From NCBI GenBank assembly GCA_003695505.1, contig RFIY01000204.1, positions 1 to 19,894 on the forward strand: a DNA stretch of 19,894 nt, written 5' to 3'. Shown here one piece after another: positions 10,515 to 19,322 of the stretch; positions within the stretch are counted from its first letter, which is position 1; each line of letters opens with the position of its first letter. Under the pieces are notes generated by a model. It worked only from the letters and a program-made list of their open reading frames with translations, was not told the origin of the DNA and searched no databases. The stretch comes from Candidatus Dadabacteria bacterium. GTDB taxonomy: Bacteria > J088. Both the position numbers and the translations under genes were made by a program.

Positions 10515-13400
10515 GTGACACGACTGGTCGCGCTCGCGTTCGCCGTCACCGTACTGCTGTTGCCGACTGCAGCGACGGCAACGCCCGACGCGCTCCCCGG
10601 GACACACTGGCGCACGTTGCAGGACGGGGCGCTCGTCTGGCACTTCAACGCCCGCAGCCGCGATACTGTCGAAGTGCTGCGCCCCCTGGCCGCGCGCGCG
10701 GTCAGCGAACTGACCGCCTGGACCGGCACGCGACCCTCGCAGCCGATACACATCGTCGTCAACACCGACAATGACTTCACGAACGGATTGACGACCGTGA
10801 TGCCGCGCAATACGATCCGGCTCTATCCCAGGCCGCCGCGCCGGCCATCGCTGCTGCAGCCGACTAATGACTGGCTGGGGCTACTGCTGGTTCATGAGAT
10901 GCTGCACGTCTGGCACCTCGACCAGCATCGCATGCCCGCGACGCTGTTCCGCAAGATCTTTGGCCGGGTCTTGCTGCCGACGATCGGCATCAATGGCACC
11001 GACTGGCCCATTCCCGTAGCCGTCTTTCCGAACGCACTACTGCCAGATACGCTGACAGAAGGTTATGCGGTGCTTACTGAAAGCAGGCTGATGGGCGGTC
11101 TCGGGCGTGCAAACAGTCCCGAAGCCCGAACGCTGATCGGCAACATGGCGCGAGACCGAGGCCTGCCAGCAATCGGTGACGCCATCGGGTTTCGCCGGGC
11201 ATTTCCCGCCGGCGGCACGCCCTACCTGCTGGGCGGGGCGTTCCACGAGTGGCTTCTCGAGCGCGATCCCGATGCCTGGCGAACGCTGTACGATGCCAAT
11301 GCCCTCGGGGTGCCACCGGTTTTCTGGGGGCTGCCGGCGGTGGCCGTCTGGGACGCCTTCCCGGCCGACCTGTGGAACGAATGGCGGCAGGCGCAGTACG
11401 ATGCCGCAGCTCCGGAAACGACCTCCATCCCTGCTGCCGAGACCATCGGAACCTGGCAAGATCTGCGAGCCCTTGCGCCAGGGCCGGGTCGGGGGATCTA
11501 CGCAACGATCGGCGATGGACGACGCGCGGAGCGCATCGTCGCCATTGATCCCGACGGTCAAATACACCACCTGGCCCGGCGGCATGGCGGCGGCGGCATC
11601 AGCGTGGGGCCGACAGGGCTCTGGTTCGATGAATTGCTGCCTGATCGGGACACGACGCGCATTTCACGGATCACCCACCTTGTCGGGCGCGATCGCGAAA
11701 CGCTCCCGACCGCGCGCGCGTTCGAACCGGACTACGGGAGCAACGGCGTCGCCGCCGTCACGCGGGATGGCATGCGCGAATGCCTGACGGTGCTCGCACC
11801 GACGGATGGGTCACTGCGCCACAAATGGTGTGCTCCTCCGGGCCGATCCGTCCAGCAGCCGCGCTGGAGTCCCGACGGTCGGCGCATCGTCGCCGGCATC
11901 TGGTCGACGGCAACGCGATTTGATCTGTTTCTCTGGGAGCCCGAATCCGGGGAGCCCCCGCGGGCACTCACGCGGCTGCCTGGCGACGAAGTCGACGCAA
12001 TCTGGTACGACAGTCGCACGATTCTGTTTTCGGCCACCCGGTCCGGTCGCCCGGAGTTGTACGCAGTCCGCGTCCACGGCACGGTCGTCCACCGCCTGTC
12101 GGATGTGCCGACGGGTGTATGGCAATTTACGATCTCAACCGACGGGCACCTCTGGTATGCGGCCCCCGGAGCAGATGGCTGGACACTGCGCAGAACGACC
12201 GCACCGCTCCAGCTCCAGCCCCTCGAACGCGCGCCCGCCCTGCCCGTATCGAGCGCGACCGCCAACACGCTGCCGAAGCGATGGCCCGTCACGACCAGCG
12301 CCCGCTATCAGGCCTGGCGAACGCTCGCACCGACCGGTTGGCAGCCGCTGCTGTATGCCGGCAAGGCACGGCGCAACCGTTACGGTGTCAAGCTCGGCGG
12401 CGACGACGCCGTCGGCCTGTGGCACTGGCGAGGCTCGCTGTTGGCAGATCACCAGGCGCGCATCGAAGGCGACCTTCAACTGGCACTGACGCGCGGAGCG
12501 TGGCTTGCCGCGAGCCGGTATGCGTCATCCGTTGGCTACATGCCATCGATCACATCCACGGCACTGCACCTCAACGAAATCGACTGGTCCGTTGGCCGTT
12601 TCTGGCGCGGCGCCAATCACCGTTTTCGGGCTACCGTCGCCGTCGGCGGCAACTGGACCAACAATGCGGCGATCCGCGAGCTCGAATACAGCGCCGAGCT
12701 GGCCGACGAATCACGCCTCTCACCTGCCTGGGCACTCGAACCGGTTCAGGGCGTCCATGCGGCAATCGGCGGCGGCAGTGAAATTTCGCTGCGACACGGC
12801 TGGCGTGACGGCCGTATCGGCGCCCGTTTCGTCACCGGATCCTTCCTGGTCGGCCGCGTACAATGGCGCGCGCAGGCTGCCGGACTGATCGATGTTGTGC
12901 CGGGGCATCACGACCTGAACCTGGCCGCACCCGGAGCCGCATCCCCCGGAACGCGGCGACTCGTCGGGCGCGGCGTACCGACCACAGCCATGACCGATCT
13001 CACCAGCGATTGCGCCGGGACGGACATCTGCGGTGTACAACGCGCCGGAGTGGCGTCTGCCGAGTTGCTGCTACCGTTGTGGTGGATCCAGCGCGGCGTC
13101 CGAACCCTGCCCCTCTGGTTCGACGAGATCCACCTTCGACCATTTCTGGCAGGAGCGCGGTTCCATCGCCCCGGACGCACCCGCGACGACCTGTTCGCGG
13201 GTGGCGAGCTGCTATTGCGGATGGGTCTTGGCTCGCTGGCGCTGTTTGAACCGCTTGGCGTGGGCATCCGCTGGCCTGTCTGGCCGCGCCGCTCGGCCAC
13301 CCCGGACGTCTGGCTGAGTACGACGATTTCGTTCGACCGCCAGCCCCTGGGCGTACGAATGGCCTGGCCGCGAGGCGAACCGAGGCGATTGCTACAATGA
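10515..13400 (+). CDS. Secreted HExxH metallopeptidase / TolB-like beta-propeller / beta-barrel fusion protein
   Basis: 961 residues with a signal peptide (1-22, cut after ATA). The N-terminal domain (about 30-300) carries HEMLH (127-131) in LLVHEMLHVWHLD and a downstream TEGYAVLTE (181-189). E182 is the likely third zinc ligand, as in gluzincin (MA-clan) peptidases. Residues from about 310 to 570 look like a WD40/TolB-type propeller, with PRWSPDGRRIVAGIW near 450 and repeated strand-turn units such as ILFSATRSGRPELYAV. From about 600 the chain shows alternating hydrophobic strands typical of an outer-membrane barrel, with DVWLSTTISF near the end, then about 17 further residues. The function is not known; cleavage of envelope or extracellular peptides is plausible. 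The GTG start lies ten bases after slt, and the TPR gene begins four bases after its stop. Peptidase and propeller calls are fair; the barrel is inferred. Confidence 0.75.
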   Translation: MTRLVALAFAVTVLLLPTAATATPDALPGTHWRTLQDGALVWHFNARSRDTVEVLRPLAARAVSELTAWTGTRPSQPIHIVVNTDNDFTNGLTTVMPRNTIRLYPRPPRRPSLLQPTNDWLGLLLVHEMLHVWHLDQHRMPATLFRKIFGRVLLPTIGINGTDWPIPVAVFPNALLPDTLTEGYAVLTESRLMGGLGRANSPEARTLIGNMARDRGLPAIGDAIGFRRAFPAGGTPYLLGGAFHEWLLERDPDAWRTLYDANALGVPPVFWGLPAVAVWDAFPADLWNEWRQAQYDAAAPETTSIPAAETIGTWQDLRALAPGPGRGIYATIGDGRRAERIVAIDPDGQIHHLARRHGGGGISVGPTGLWFDELLPDRDTTRISRITHLVGRDRETLPTARAFEPDYGSNGVAAVTRDGMRECLTVLAPTDGSLRHKWCAPPGRSVQQPRWSPDGRRIVAGIWSTATRFDLFLWEPESGEPPRALTRLPGDEVDAIWYDSRTILFSATRSGRPELYAVRVHGTVVHRLSDVPTGVWQFTISTDGHLWYAAPGADGWTLRRTTAPLQLQPLERAPALPVSSATANTLPKRWPVTTSARYQAWRTLAPTGWQPLLYAGKARRNRYGVKLGGDDAVGLWHWRGSLLADHQARIEGDLQLALTRGAWLAASRYASSVGYMPSITSTALHLNEIDWSVGRFWRGANHRFRATVAVGGNWTNNAAIRELEYSAELADESRLSPAWALEPVQGVHAAIGGGSEISLRHGWRDGRIGARFVTGSFLVGRVQWRAQAAGLIDVVPGHHDLNLAAPGAASPGTRRLVGRGVPTTAMTDLTSDCAGTDICGVQRAGVASAELLLPLWWIQRGVRTLPLWFDEIHLRPFLAGARFHRPGRTRDDLFAGGELLLRMGLGSLALFEPLGVGIRWPVWPRRSATPDVWLSTTISFDRQPLGVRMAWPRGEPRRLLQ

Positions 13401-13404
13401 CGGG

Positions 13405-15138
13405 ATGAAACGCCTGCTTGTCATAGGTGCGCTCGCGGCGGCCGTCTCGGCCTGTAGCCACACCGCGCCGCTGCAGATCCGTGAACCCGGCCTGCCCGGC
13501 GCCCCGGTATACGAACACGGCCATCCGAGCTACAAGTTGCGCATGCCGGTCGCAGACGGTCTCGCCTACGCCGAGTATGTCAAGGCGACCCTGGCGCTGA
13601 CCCAGGGCAATTTGCGCGAAGCCGCCGACCATCTCAACGTCACGGTTTCACGCGACCCCGAAGCAACACTGCCGCGGATGAAACTGGTCAACGTGCTGTT
13701 GCTGCTCGGCCGACGCGACGAAGCGAGCCAGTTGATGGGCACCCTGGATCTGGACCCGCGGCGGCTGCCGGGAGAACTGCTGTCCATCTATGTCGACGCG
13801 CTCATCTCCACCGACCGCGATCAGGACACGATCGAGGCCATGAAAGTCGCGCTGAAACGCGGCGCGCTCGCGCCCATGCAACTGCTGCGCTGGGTCACGC
13901 TCGCCGAGCAGCGCCACAGCCCCGAGCAGTTGCGCGAAACCATATTGGAGCTGCGCGAGCTGGCTCCAGACGAACCGATCTTCGACTGTGTCGAAGGACA
14001 TCTGCTGATGCGTTCGGAGCAGTACGAGGCGTCGATCGCCTTTCTGGATCGCTGCCGTGAGGCTTCGCCCGACTGGCTCCCGGCCCTGCTCGAACGCGCG
14101 CTGGTCGCGGAGCTGACCGGAGATGCGGCGCTCGCACAAACGCTCTATCGACGCGTCCTCGAACTTCAGCCCGGCCAGGGGCTGGCATCCTGGCGTCTGC
14201 GCGCGCTGACGGAAGCAACGACCACTGGTCAATCGAGCAGCGAACAGCTCGCACGCCTGCTGCACGAAGTACAATACGAAACGGCCTTGCAACTGGCGTC
14301 GCAGGCGCTCTCCGGTGATGACGTCGAGCGGGCAGCACAGGTGCTCGCGGATCTGCCAGCAGAAGACCGCAGCCGGCCCCGCGCGCGGCTGCTACGCGGG
14401 CTCATTGCAGAGACCAGCGGAGATCTCGATCGCGCCCTGCGACATTATGAAGCGGCTATGGCCAGTGACCAGCCTGCCGTCGAGCGTGCTGCCGCCGGCC
14501 AGTGGGTTCGCGTACTGATGGCCCGACACCCCGATGACTGGCTCGACCGGGCCGAACGCGCGCTGAAAAAGAAACCGCGCCTGGGACTGCTGATCGCCAT
14601 CAGCGAAGCCGAAGGTCAGGACGATCCCCAACGCGGCCTGTCCTGGCTGGAGCAGTGGAAGGACGCGTTCGGTGACCGCCCCGACTACTGGTATCAGATC
14701 GGGCTGTTTCATGAACGCGCCGGGCACCGGGATCAGGCGCTCGCGGCCATGGAGGAAGTCCTCAGACGCAATCCGGACCACGCCGACGCATTGAACTTTC
14801 TCGGCTATTCCCTGGCCGAGGAAGGCCGCGACCTCGACCGCGCCTTCAGTCTGATCCAGCGGGCGCTCAAACTGCGCCCGGATGCCGGCTACATCATGGA
14901 CAGCATGGGCTGGGTTCTGTTCCAGCAGGGCAAAGCCGAAGAGGCCATCGACTGGCTCGAACGCGCCGTGGAACGGGAAGGACCCGATCCCGTCATCCTC
15001 GAACACCTCGGTGACGCCTACGCCGTCACCGGCCGGGACAATGATGCCGTGCGCGCCTGGTCCACCGCACTGGAGCAGGTTGAGGATCCTGAAGCCCGCC
15101 AGCGCTTACGTTCAAAACTCGACCGAATCCAACCGTGA
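13405..15138 (+). CDS. TPR-repeat outer-membrane lipoprotein
   Basis: 577 residues. The N-terminus MKRLLVIGALAAAVSAC is a lipoprotein signal with lipobox VSAC, so C17 should be lipidated. The rest is helical with tetratricopeptide repeats. The clearest lie at about 425-575, for example PDYWYQIGLFHERAGHRDQA, DALNFLGYSLAEEGRDLDRA, GYIMDSMGWVLFQQGKAEEA and VILEHLGDAYAVTGRDNDA. TPRs are protein-binding scaffolds; no enzyme motif is seen. The pairing of a large TPR protein with a following LolB-like lipoprotein gene is common in proteobacteria, for example next to lolB in pseudomonads. The start is four bases after the preceding gene, with little ribosome site. The stop overlaps the next GTG start (GTGA), so translation is probably coupled. 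Confidence 0.87.
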   Translation: MKRLLVIGALAAAVSACSHTAPLQIREPGLPGAPVYEHGHPSYKLRMPVADGLAYAEYVKATLALTQGNLREAADHLNVTVSRDPEATLPRMKLVNVLLLLGRRDEASQLMGTLDLDPRRLPGELLSIYVDALISTDRDQDTIEAMKVALKRGALAPMQLLRWVTLAEQRHSPEQLRETILELRELAPDEPIFDCVEGHLLMRSEQYEASIAFLDRCREASPDWLPALLERALVAELTGDAALAQTLYRRVLELQPGQGLASWRLRALTEATTTGQSSSEQLARLLHEVQYETALQLASQALSGDDVERAAQVLADLPAEDRSRPRARLLRGLIAETSGDLDRALRHYEAAMASDQPAVERAAAGQWVRVLMARHPDDWLDRAERALKKKPRLGLLIAISEAEGQDDPQRGLSWLEQWKDAFGDRPDYWYQIGLFHERAGHRDQALAAMEEVLRRNPDHADALNFLGYSLAEEGRDLDRAFSLIQRALKLRPDAGYIMDSMGWVLFQQGKAEEAIDWLERAVEREGPDPVILEHLGDAYAVTGRDNDAVRAWSTALEQVEDPEARQRLRSKLDRIQP

Positions 15139-15824
15139 TACGCGGGGCAATCCTGGCGGTGGCCGCGGCGCTGCTGACCGCTTGCGCGACGCTCCCGCAA
15201 TCGCATGAACAACCGGCCAGCGATGCCGCCTTTCGTGCGACTGGCAACGCAAGGATCCAGACCACGACGTTTGCCGGAGCGTTCGATCTGGCATTACTGG
15301 TCGCGCCACCCGACCGCCTGCGCCTTGACGTGATGCTGCCCGTCGGTACCCCGGCAGCGATCTTTTTCGTCGAATCCGGACGATGGATCTTGCTCGATCC
15401 TGCCGCATCCGTCGCCTGGTATGGCACGATCGGCACCATCATGGACGCGCTGCAACAGGCCGCGCCCCCGCTGCAGGGTACGATCTCGCTCGCGCTGCAC
15501 GCGGCATCACGGTACCTGCCGGCGTTGCTGAATCAGACCAAAACGACAACTGCTGCCACAACGGCCGCTGGCTGGGGCGTGACGTTTCACGACCCCATGC
15601 CCGACCAGCCGGCGTGGTGGCGCCGCTGGTCGGCGCAGCGCGGGCCCGATACTGTAGAAGTACACTGGACAAAACTGCAACCCCTGGCGAAAGAACAGCA
15701 ATGGCTACTCGAACCTCGCGTGCCGCAATCCTTCTCATGGCAATCCTGGCGATCGGCGCCAGCGGCTGTGACCGCACCCCGACAGCCAGCAAGCAGGAAA
15801 AAGGCGATGCCTCCGGGCCCGTAA
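15135..15824 (+). CDS. Lipoprotein of LolA/LolB-like fold (LolB candidate by context)
   Basis: 229 residues as an open frame. MIRGAILAVAAALLTAC is a clear lipoprotein signal (LTAC, C17). The mature part has the strand pattern of LolA/LolB-fold lipoproteins: FRATGNARIQ, then FDLALLVAPPDRLRLDVML, GTPAAIFFVESGRWILL. It follows the TPR lipoprotein with a GTGA overlap, which is the usual place of lolB. LolB accepts lipoproteins from LolA and inserts them into the outer membrane. Sequence similarity to LolB is not obvious to me, so the role rests on context. The last 124 bases overlap the next gene's signal-peptide region in another frame. The tail encoded there (SAPAAVTAPRQPASRKKAMP) looks non-native and its codons are less GC-ended, so the true end may once have been upstream, near WLLEPRVP. 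Confidence 0.6.
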   Translation: MIRGAILAVAAALLTACATLPQSHEQPASDAAFRATGNARIQTTTFAGAFDLALLVAPPDRLRLDVMLPVGTPAAIFFVESGRWILLDPAASVAWYGTIGTIMDALQQAAPPLQGTISLALHAASRYLPALLNQTKTTTAATTAAGWGVTFHDPMPDQPAWWRRWSAQRGPDTVEVHWTKLQPLAKEQQWLLEPRVPQSFSWQSWRSAPAAVTAPRQPASRKKAMPPGP

Positions 15825-17353
15825 CCGGCGGCACCTGGATCGTTGGCTCGATCGGCGATGCAAGTACGTTACTGCCGCTGCTGGCTACCGACAGTGCATC
15901 GCAGGACATCATTGGACTGGTGTTCTGTTCGCTGCTGCGGTACGGCCCCGACTACGAAGTGCTCGGAGACGCCGCGGAGCGTTATGAAATTCTCGATGGC
16001 GGACTGCGCATCCGCATTCACCTGCGCAAAAATGTCCGCTGGCACGATGGGGAGCCCGTCACGGTCGATGACCTCGTCTTTACACGCCAGGTTGCGCTTG
16101 ATCCAAAAACGCCGACGCCGTACAGATCCAGCTTCGAGGCCATCAGTGAACTGCGCAAGGTTGATGCCTACACCGCCGACTACGTCTACGAAACAACATA
16201 CGCACCCGCACTCAACGACCTGGTTGGCGCGGCCGGCTCGATCCTGCCACGACACCTGCTCGAAGGCAAGGATCTGCTGACAAGTCCGTTGCAGCGCAAC
16301 CCCGTCGGTTGCGGGCCATACCGATTCCGACGCTGGGAGGCCAAACGCGAAATCGAGCTGGTCGCCAACAACGACTGGCATCGCGGCCGACCAAACATCG
16401 ACCGCTACGTCTATCGCATCATTCCGGATCAGGCCACCATGTTCCTCGAATTGATGAACTTCGGCATCGACCAGATGGGCCTGCGCCCGCAACAATACGC
16501 GCGGCAGACCGCCGCCCCACGTTTTCGCGACAACTTCAGGAAATTCCGCTATACGGGTTTCAACTATACCTATCTGGGTTACAACCTGACCCGCCCATTG
16601 TTCCAGGACATCCGGGTACGACGCGCCATCGGCCACGCCATCGATCGCGAGGCGATTCTGAAAGGTGTCAATTTTGGGCTGGGACAGGTCGCGACAGGCC
16701 CCTATCGTCCCGGCATGTGGTACTACAAACAGGTCACCGCCGACCCCGCCTACGACCCAGGCACGGCGAAGGATCTGCTTGCGGCGGCCGGCTACACCGA
16801 CCACGACGGAGACGGAGTCATCGACCGTAATGGCGTCCCTTTCAAGTTCGAAATCGTCACGAACCAGGGCAACCTGCAACGCAAACAGGTCGCCGAGATC
16901 ATCCAGGACAGCCTGCGCAAGCTCGGCATCGAGGTTTCGATCCGTATCGTCGAATGGTCGGCGTTTCTGGAAGAATTCATCTACAAGAAACGGTTCGACG
17001 CGGTCATCCTTGGCTGGAACACCGGCATCGACCCCGATCAGTATGACATCTGGCATTCCTCACGCACCGGGCCACGAGAATTCAACTTCGTCGGCTATCG
17101 CAACCCCGAGGTCGACGAGCTGCTGATTGCCGGCCGGCGCACCTTCGACAAAGAACAACGCAAGGCCATCTACGGGCGGTTTCAGGACATCCTCGCCTGG
17201 GAGCAGCCGTACACGTTCCTGTACATTTCCGACAGTCTGCCGGCCGTCCATAACCGTGTGCGTGGCATTCGACTTGCGGAGGCAGGCATCATGTATAACT
17301 TCGAGGACTGGTGGATCCCGCGCGCCCAGCAGGGATTTCACCACAAACAGTAA
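15701..17353 (+). CDS. Peptide/solute ABC transporter substrate-binding lipoprotein (SBP family 5)
   Basis: Binding protein of a DppA/OppA-type importer, 550 residues, anchored at the cell envelope. The N-terminus MATRTSRAAILLMAILAIG is a signal peptide ending in ASGC, so C23 is the lipidation site. Family 5 features include the early segment GTWIVGSIGDASTLLPLLAT, HLRKNVRWHDGEPVTVDD, NPVGCGPYRFRRWE, a VRRAIGHAIDREAI segment, and DHDGDGVIDRNG before the C-terminal lobe. The usual late motif is VEWSAFLEEFIYKKRFDAVI. It lies directly upstream of a DppB permease. The ligand cannot be read from sequence; peptides are usual, but nickel and sugar binders exist in the family. The ATG at 15701 is chosen because it begins the signal peptide. 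It lies inside the previous reading frame, and the ribosome site is weak. Confidence 0.92.
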   Translation: MATRTSRAAILLMAILAIGASGCDRTPTASKQEKGDASGPVTGGTWIVGSIGDASTLLPLLATDSASQDIIGLVFCSLLRYGPDYEVLGDAAERYEILDGGLRIRIHLRKNVRWHDGEPVTVDDLVFTRQVALDPKTPTPYRSSFEAISELRKVDAYTADYVYETTYAPALNDLVGAAGSILPRHLLEGKDLLTSPLQRNPVGCGPYRFRRWEAKREIELVANNDWHRGRPNIDRYVYRIIPDQATMFLELMNFGIDQMGLRPQQYARQTAAPRFRDNFRKFRYTGFNYTYLGYNLTRPLFQDIRVRRAIGHAIDREAILKGVNFGLGQVATGPYRPGMWYYKQVTADPAYDPGTAKDLLAAAGYTDHDGDGVIDRNGVPFKFEIVTNQGNLQRKQVAEIIQDSLRKLGIEVSIRIVEWSAFLEEFIYKKRFDAVILGWNTGIDPDQYDIWHSSRTGPREFNFVGYRNPEVDELLIAGRRTFDKEQRKAIYGRFQDILAWEQPYTFLYISDSLPAVHNRVRGIRLAEAGIMYNFEDWWIPRAQQGFHHKQ

Positions 17354-17421
17354 CCGGGCACCGCCCCCCCCCCCGCGGGCGTTGCGGTCCGGCCACAACG
17401 AGACGGACAGGAACGCAGCCG
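17354..17421. repeat. Spacer with an 11-base poly-C tract between binding-protein and permease genes
   Basis: This 68-base spacer contains an uninterrupted run of 11 C (17364-17374) followed by GCGGGCG. CAGGA at 17408-17412 serves as ribosome site for the permease ATG at 17422. I see no promoter or terminator. Tracts of this length can vary by slipped-strand replication and are also sites of sequencing error. Confidence 0.8.
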
Positions 17422-18414
17422 ATGACCCGCTATCTGATTGCAAGGCTTCTCGGTATGATTCCGATGCTGATCGGCATTTCGTTGCTGAGTTTCATGATCA
17501 TGCAGCTTGCGCCGGGATCGCCCGTCGAGCAGGCGGGTGCGTTCATGAACGCCGAGGCCAGCGAGCAGATGGGCCAGACCTTTCGCGAACTGTACGGACT
17601 CGACCGCCCGCTGCTCGAACAATACGGCGACTGGCTCAGCCGACTCGTGCGGCTCGACTTCGGCCTGTCGATGAGCCTGGATCGGCGTCCGGTTCTGGAC
17701 AAGATCGTCGAAGCGTTGCCCCTGACCGTCGCGCTGAACGCCCTGAGCCTGCTGCTCGTCCTTGCCCTGTCAATCCCGATTGGGGTATTCAGTGCTGCCC
17801 GCCAGCAGTCAATCGCCGACCGGATCCTCACCGTCATCGTCTTCGTCGGATTTTCGACGCCGTCTTTCTGGCTGGCCCTGCTGTTGATGATGCTGTTCGG
17901 GATTCAGCTTGGCTGGTTGCCCGTATCCTGGGCTGGCATGCCGCGGCTCGGCGAAGTCAGCACCTGGGTCTGGTTCCAGGAAGCGGTCCGGCACAGCGTC
18001 CTTCCCGTATTCTGCTACAGTTTCGGCGGCCTGGCCGTCTTCAGCCGGTACATGCGGGCCAGCATGCGCGATGTGCTGGGCACCGAATTCATGACGGCGG
18101 CGCGGGCGCGCGGCTGGAGCGAGTGGCAGGCGATCTGGCGGCATGCATTTCCGAACGCATTGCTGCCATTGATCACATTGCTGGGCCTCTCGCTTCCTGG
18201 ACTGATCGGTGGTAGTGTAATATTAGAACAGGTATTTGCAATCCCGGGCATGGGGCGCCTTTTCTGGGAGGCTGTCATGTCGAGGGATTACACGCTCGTG
18301 ATGGGAGTTCTCACGATCGGGGCCGTTCTGACATTGATCGGAAACCTGCTCGCGGACATCGGCTATGCGGTGGCCGACCCGCGCATCAGACACCAGCAAG
18401 AGAGTACCTCGTGA
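17422..18414 (+). CDS. dppB: Peptide-type ABC transporter permease, DppB/OppB family
   Basis: Inner-membrane permease of a peptide/solute importer, 330 residues, with about six membrane spans. The start MTRYLIARLLGMIPMLIGIS is the standard family N-terminus. LAPGSPVEQ, then LYGLDRPLLEQYGDWLSRL and LDFGLSMSLDRRPV, are typical of DppB. The EAA loop that contacts the ATPase is EFMTAARARGWSEWQAIW, followed by FPNALLPLITLLGLSLPGLI and the closing VADPRIR. The ATG at 17422 has CAGGA nine bases upstream. The upstream frame is open but encodes poly-C translation and is not conserved. Codons 266-271 around 18217-18234 include rare ATA and TTA, a small AT-rich patch in a GC-rich gene. The stop overlaps the MshEN gene start (GTGA). 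Substrate is unknown. Confidence 0.94.
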   Translation: MTRYLIARLLGMIPMLIGISLLSFMIMQLAPGSPVEQAGAFMNAEASEQMGQTFRELYGLDRPLLEQYGDWLSRLVRLDFGLSMSLDRRPVLDKIVEALPLTVALNALSLLLVLALSIPIGVFSAARQQSIADRILTVIVFVGFSTPSFWLALLLMMLFGIQLGWLPVSWAGMPRLGEVSTWVWFQEAVRHSVLPVFCYSFGGLAVFSRYMRASMRDVLGTEFMTAARARGWSEWQAIWRHAFPNALLPLITLLGLSLPGLIGGSVILEQVFAIPGMGRLFWEAVMSRDYTLVMGVLTIGAVLTLIGNLLADIGYAVADPRIRHQQESTS

Positions 18415-19322
18415 CGACAAAGAAGCCACGCAAGCGCCTGGGGGAACTGCTTGTCGACGCCGGCCTGATCGACGACTACCAGCTTCGCAGTGCACTCAGT
18501 CACCAGCAACAATGGGGCGGCCGCCTCGGCAAGAATCTGATCGAACTGGGGCTGGTCGGCGAACGGGAACTGGTCGCGTTTCTGGCCAAGCATTTTCGTC
18601 TTCCTGCGGTCGATTTCAGCCGCATTCAGATCACGCCCGATGTCCTGCGGTCCATATCGCCGGAACTGGCGCGCAAACATCACGTCGTGCCGCTGTTTTT
18701 CGGCGAGGAGGACGGCAAGAAGTTTGTTGCGATGGCCATGTCGAACCCGACGGATCTGCAGGCGCTCGACGAACTCGAGTTCGCAACCGGCCGCAAGGTT
18801 CGACCGGCAGTGTCTTCCGATATCGCCATTGAACAGGCGCTGGCCTATTATTACGAGAATCAGGGTGCATCGCCGTGGCGCCACGACGCCAAGAGCTCTG
18901 CCGACATGAGCTACAGCGACCTGATCGCGACGACACGCGAATATCTGAAGGCAGCGCGCGCAGCGCGCGGCCAGGCTGGCGAGGCGACCGAAACCAGGAC
19001 CCGGCCAGCAGAAACTCCGCCCGAATTTGCAGGCGCCCAGCGCACGATCGATATGGATGATGGCGGCACACTCGCTGGCGCGGACGAAGACGACAGCATC
19101 GTCGTCTTTGGGGCCGCCGGCGAAAAGAAGATTCCCCTGCAAGGAGAAGATACCGGTTTTGCAACGGATCCAGGACCGATCTCACCGCCTGCGGCGCCAG
19201 CCCCTTCGGCGCGCCCTTCCGCCCCGTCGACCGATGACGTGCTACGCGCACTGATCGGCTTGCTGATCGACAAGGGCATCATCACCCGTGAGGAACTTCG
19301 GCAGCGACTGCGCTCGAACTAA
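18411..19322 (+). CDS. Stand-alone MshEN (GspE/PilB N-terminal) domain protein, candidate c-di-GMP receptor
   Basis: 303 residues, no signal peptide or membrane span, probably cytosolic. Residues 9-70 hold two tandem MshEN motifs: RLGELLVDAGLIDDYQLRSA (9-28, ending at Q32) and RLGKNLIELGLVGERELVAF (38-57, ending at H61 where Q is usual). LPAVDF follows, and the rest of the domain reaches about 150 (AMSNPTDLQALDELEFATGR). In MshE this motif pair binds c-di-GMP. There is no ATPase domain. A long, Pro/Ala- and acid-rich linker (about 185-273) leads to a short helical end, LRALIGLLIDKGIITREELR. The GTG start overlaps the dppB stop (GTGA), so it is probably translated with the permease. This placement inside a peptide ABC importer operon is unusual. 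c-di-GMP binding is inferred from the motif, and the changed last residue of motif II weakens it. Confidence 0.82.
   Translation: MTTKKPRKRLGELLVDAGLIDDYQLRSALSHQQQWGGRLGKNLIELGLVGERELVAFLAKHFRLPAVDFSRIQITPDVLRSISPELARKHHVVPLFFGEEDGKKFVAMAMSNPTDLQALDELEFATGRKVRPAVSSDIAIEQALAYYYENQGASPWRHDAKSSADMSYSDLIATTREYLKAARAARGQAGEATETRTRPAETPPEFAGAQRTIDMDDGGTLAGADEDDSIVVFGAAGEKKIPLQGEDTGFATDPGPISPPAAPAPSARPSAPSTDDVLRALIGLLIDKGIITREELRQRLRSN

Noticed and set aside
15869-17056. Minus-strand frame of 395 codons opposite the binding-protein gene
   Set aside because: It mirrors the codons of a clear family 5 binding protein and shows no motif or start signal.
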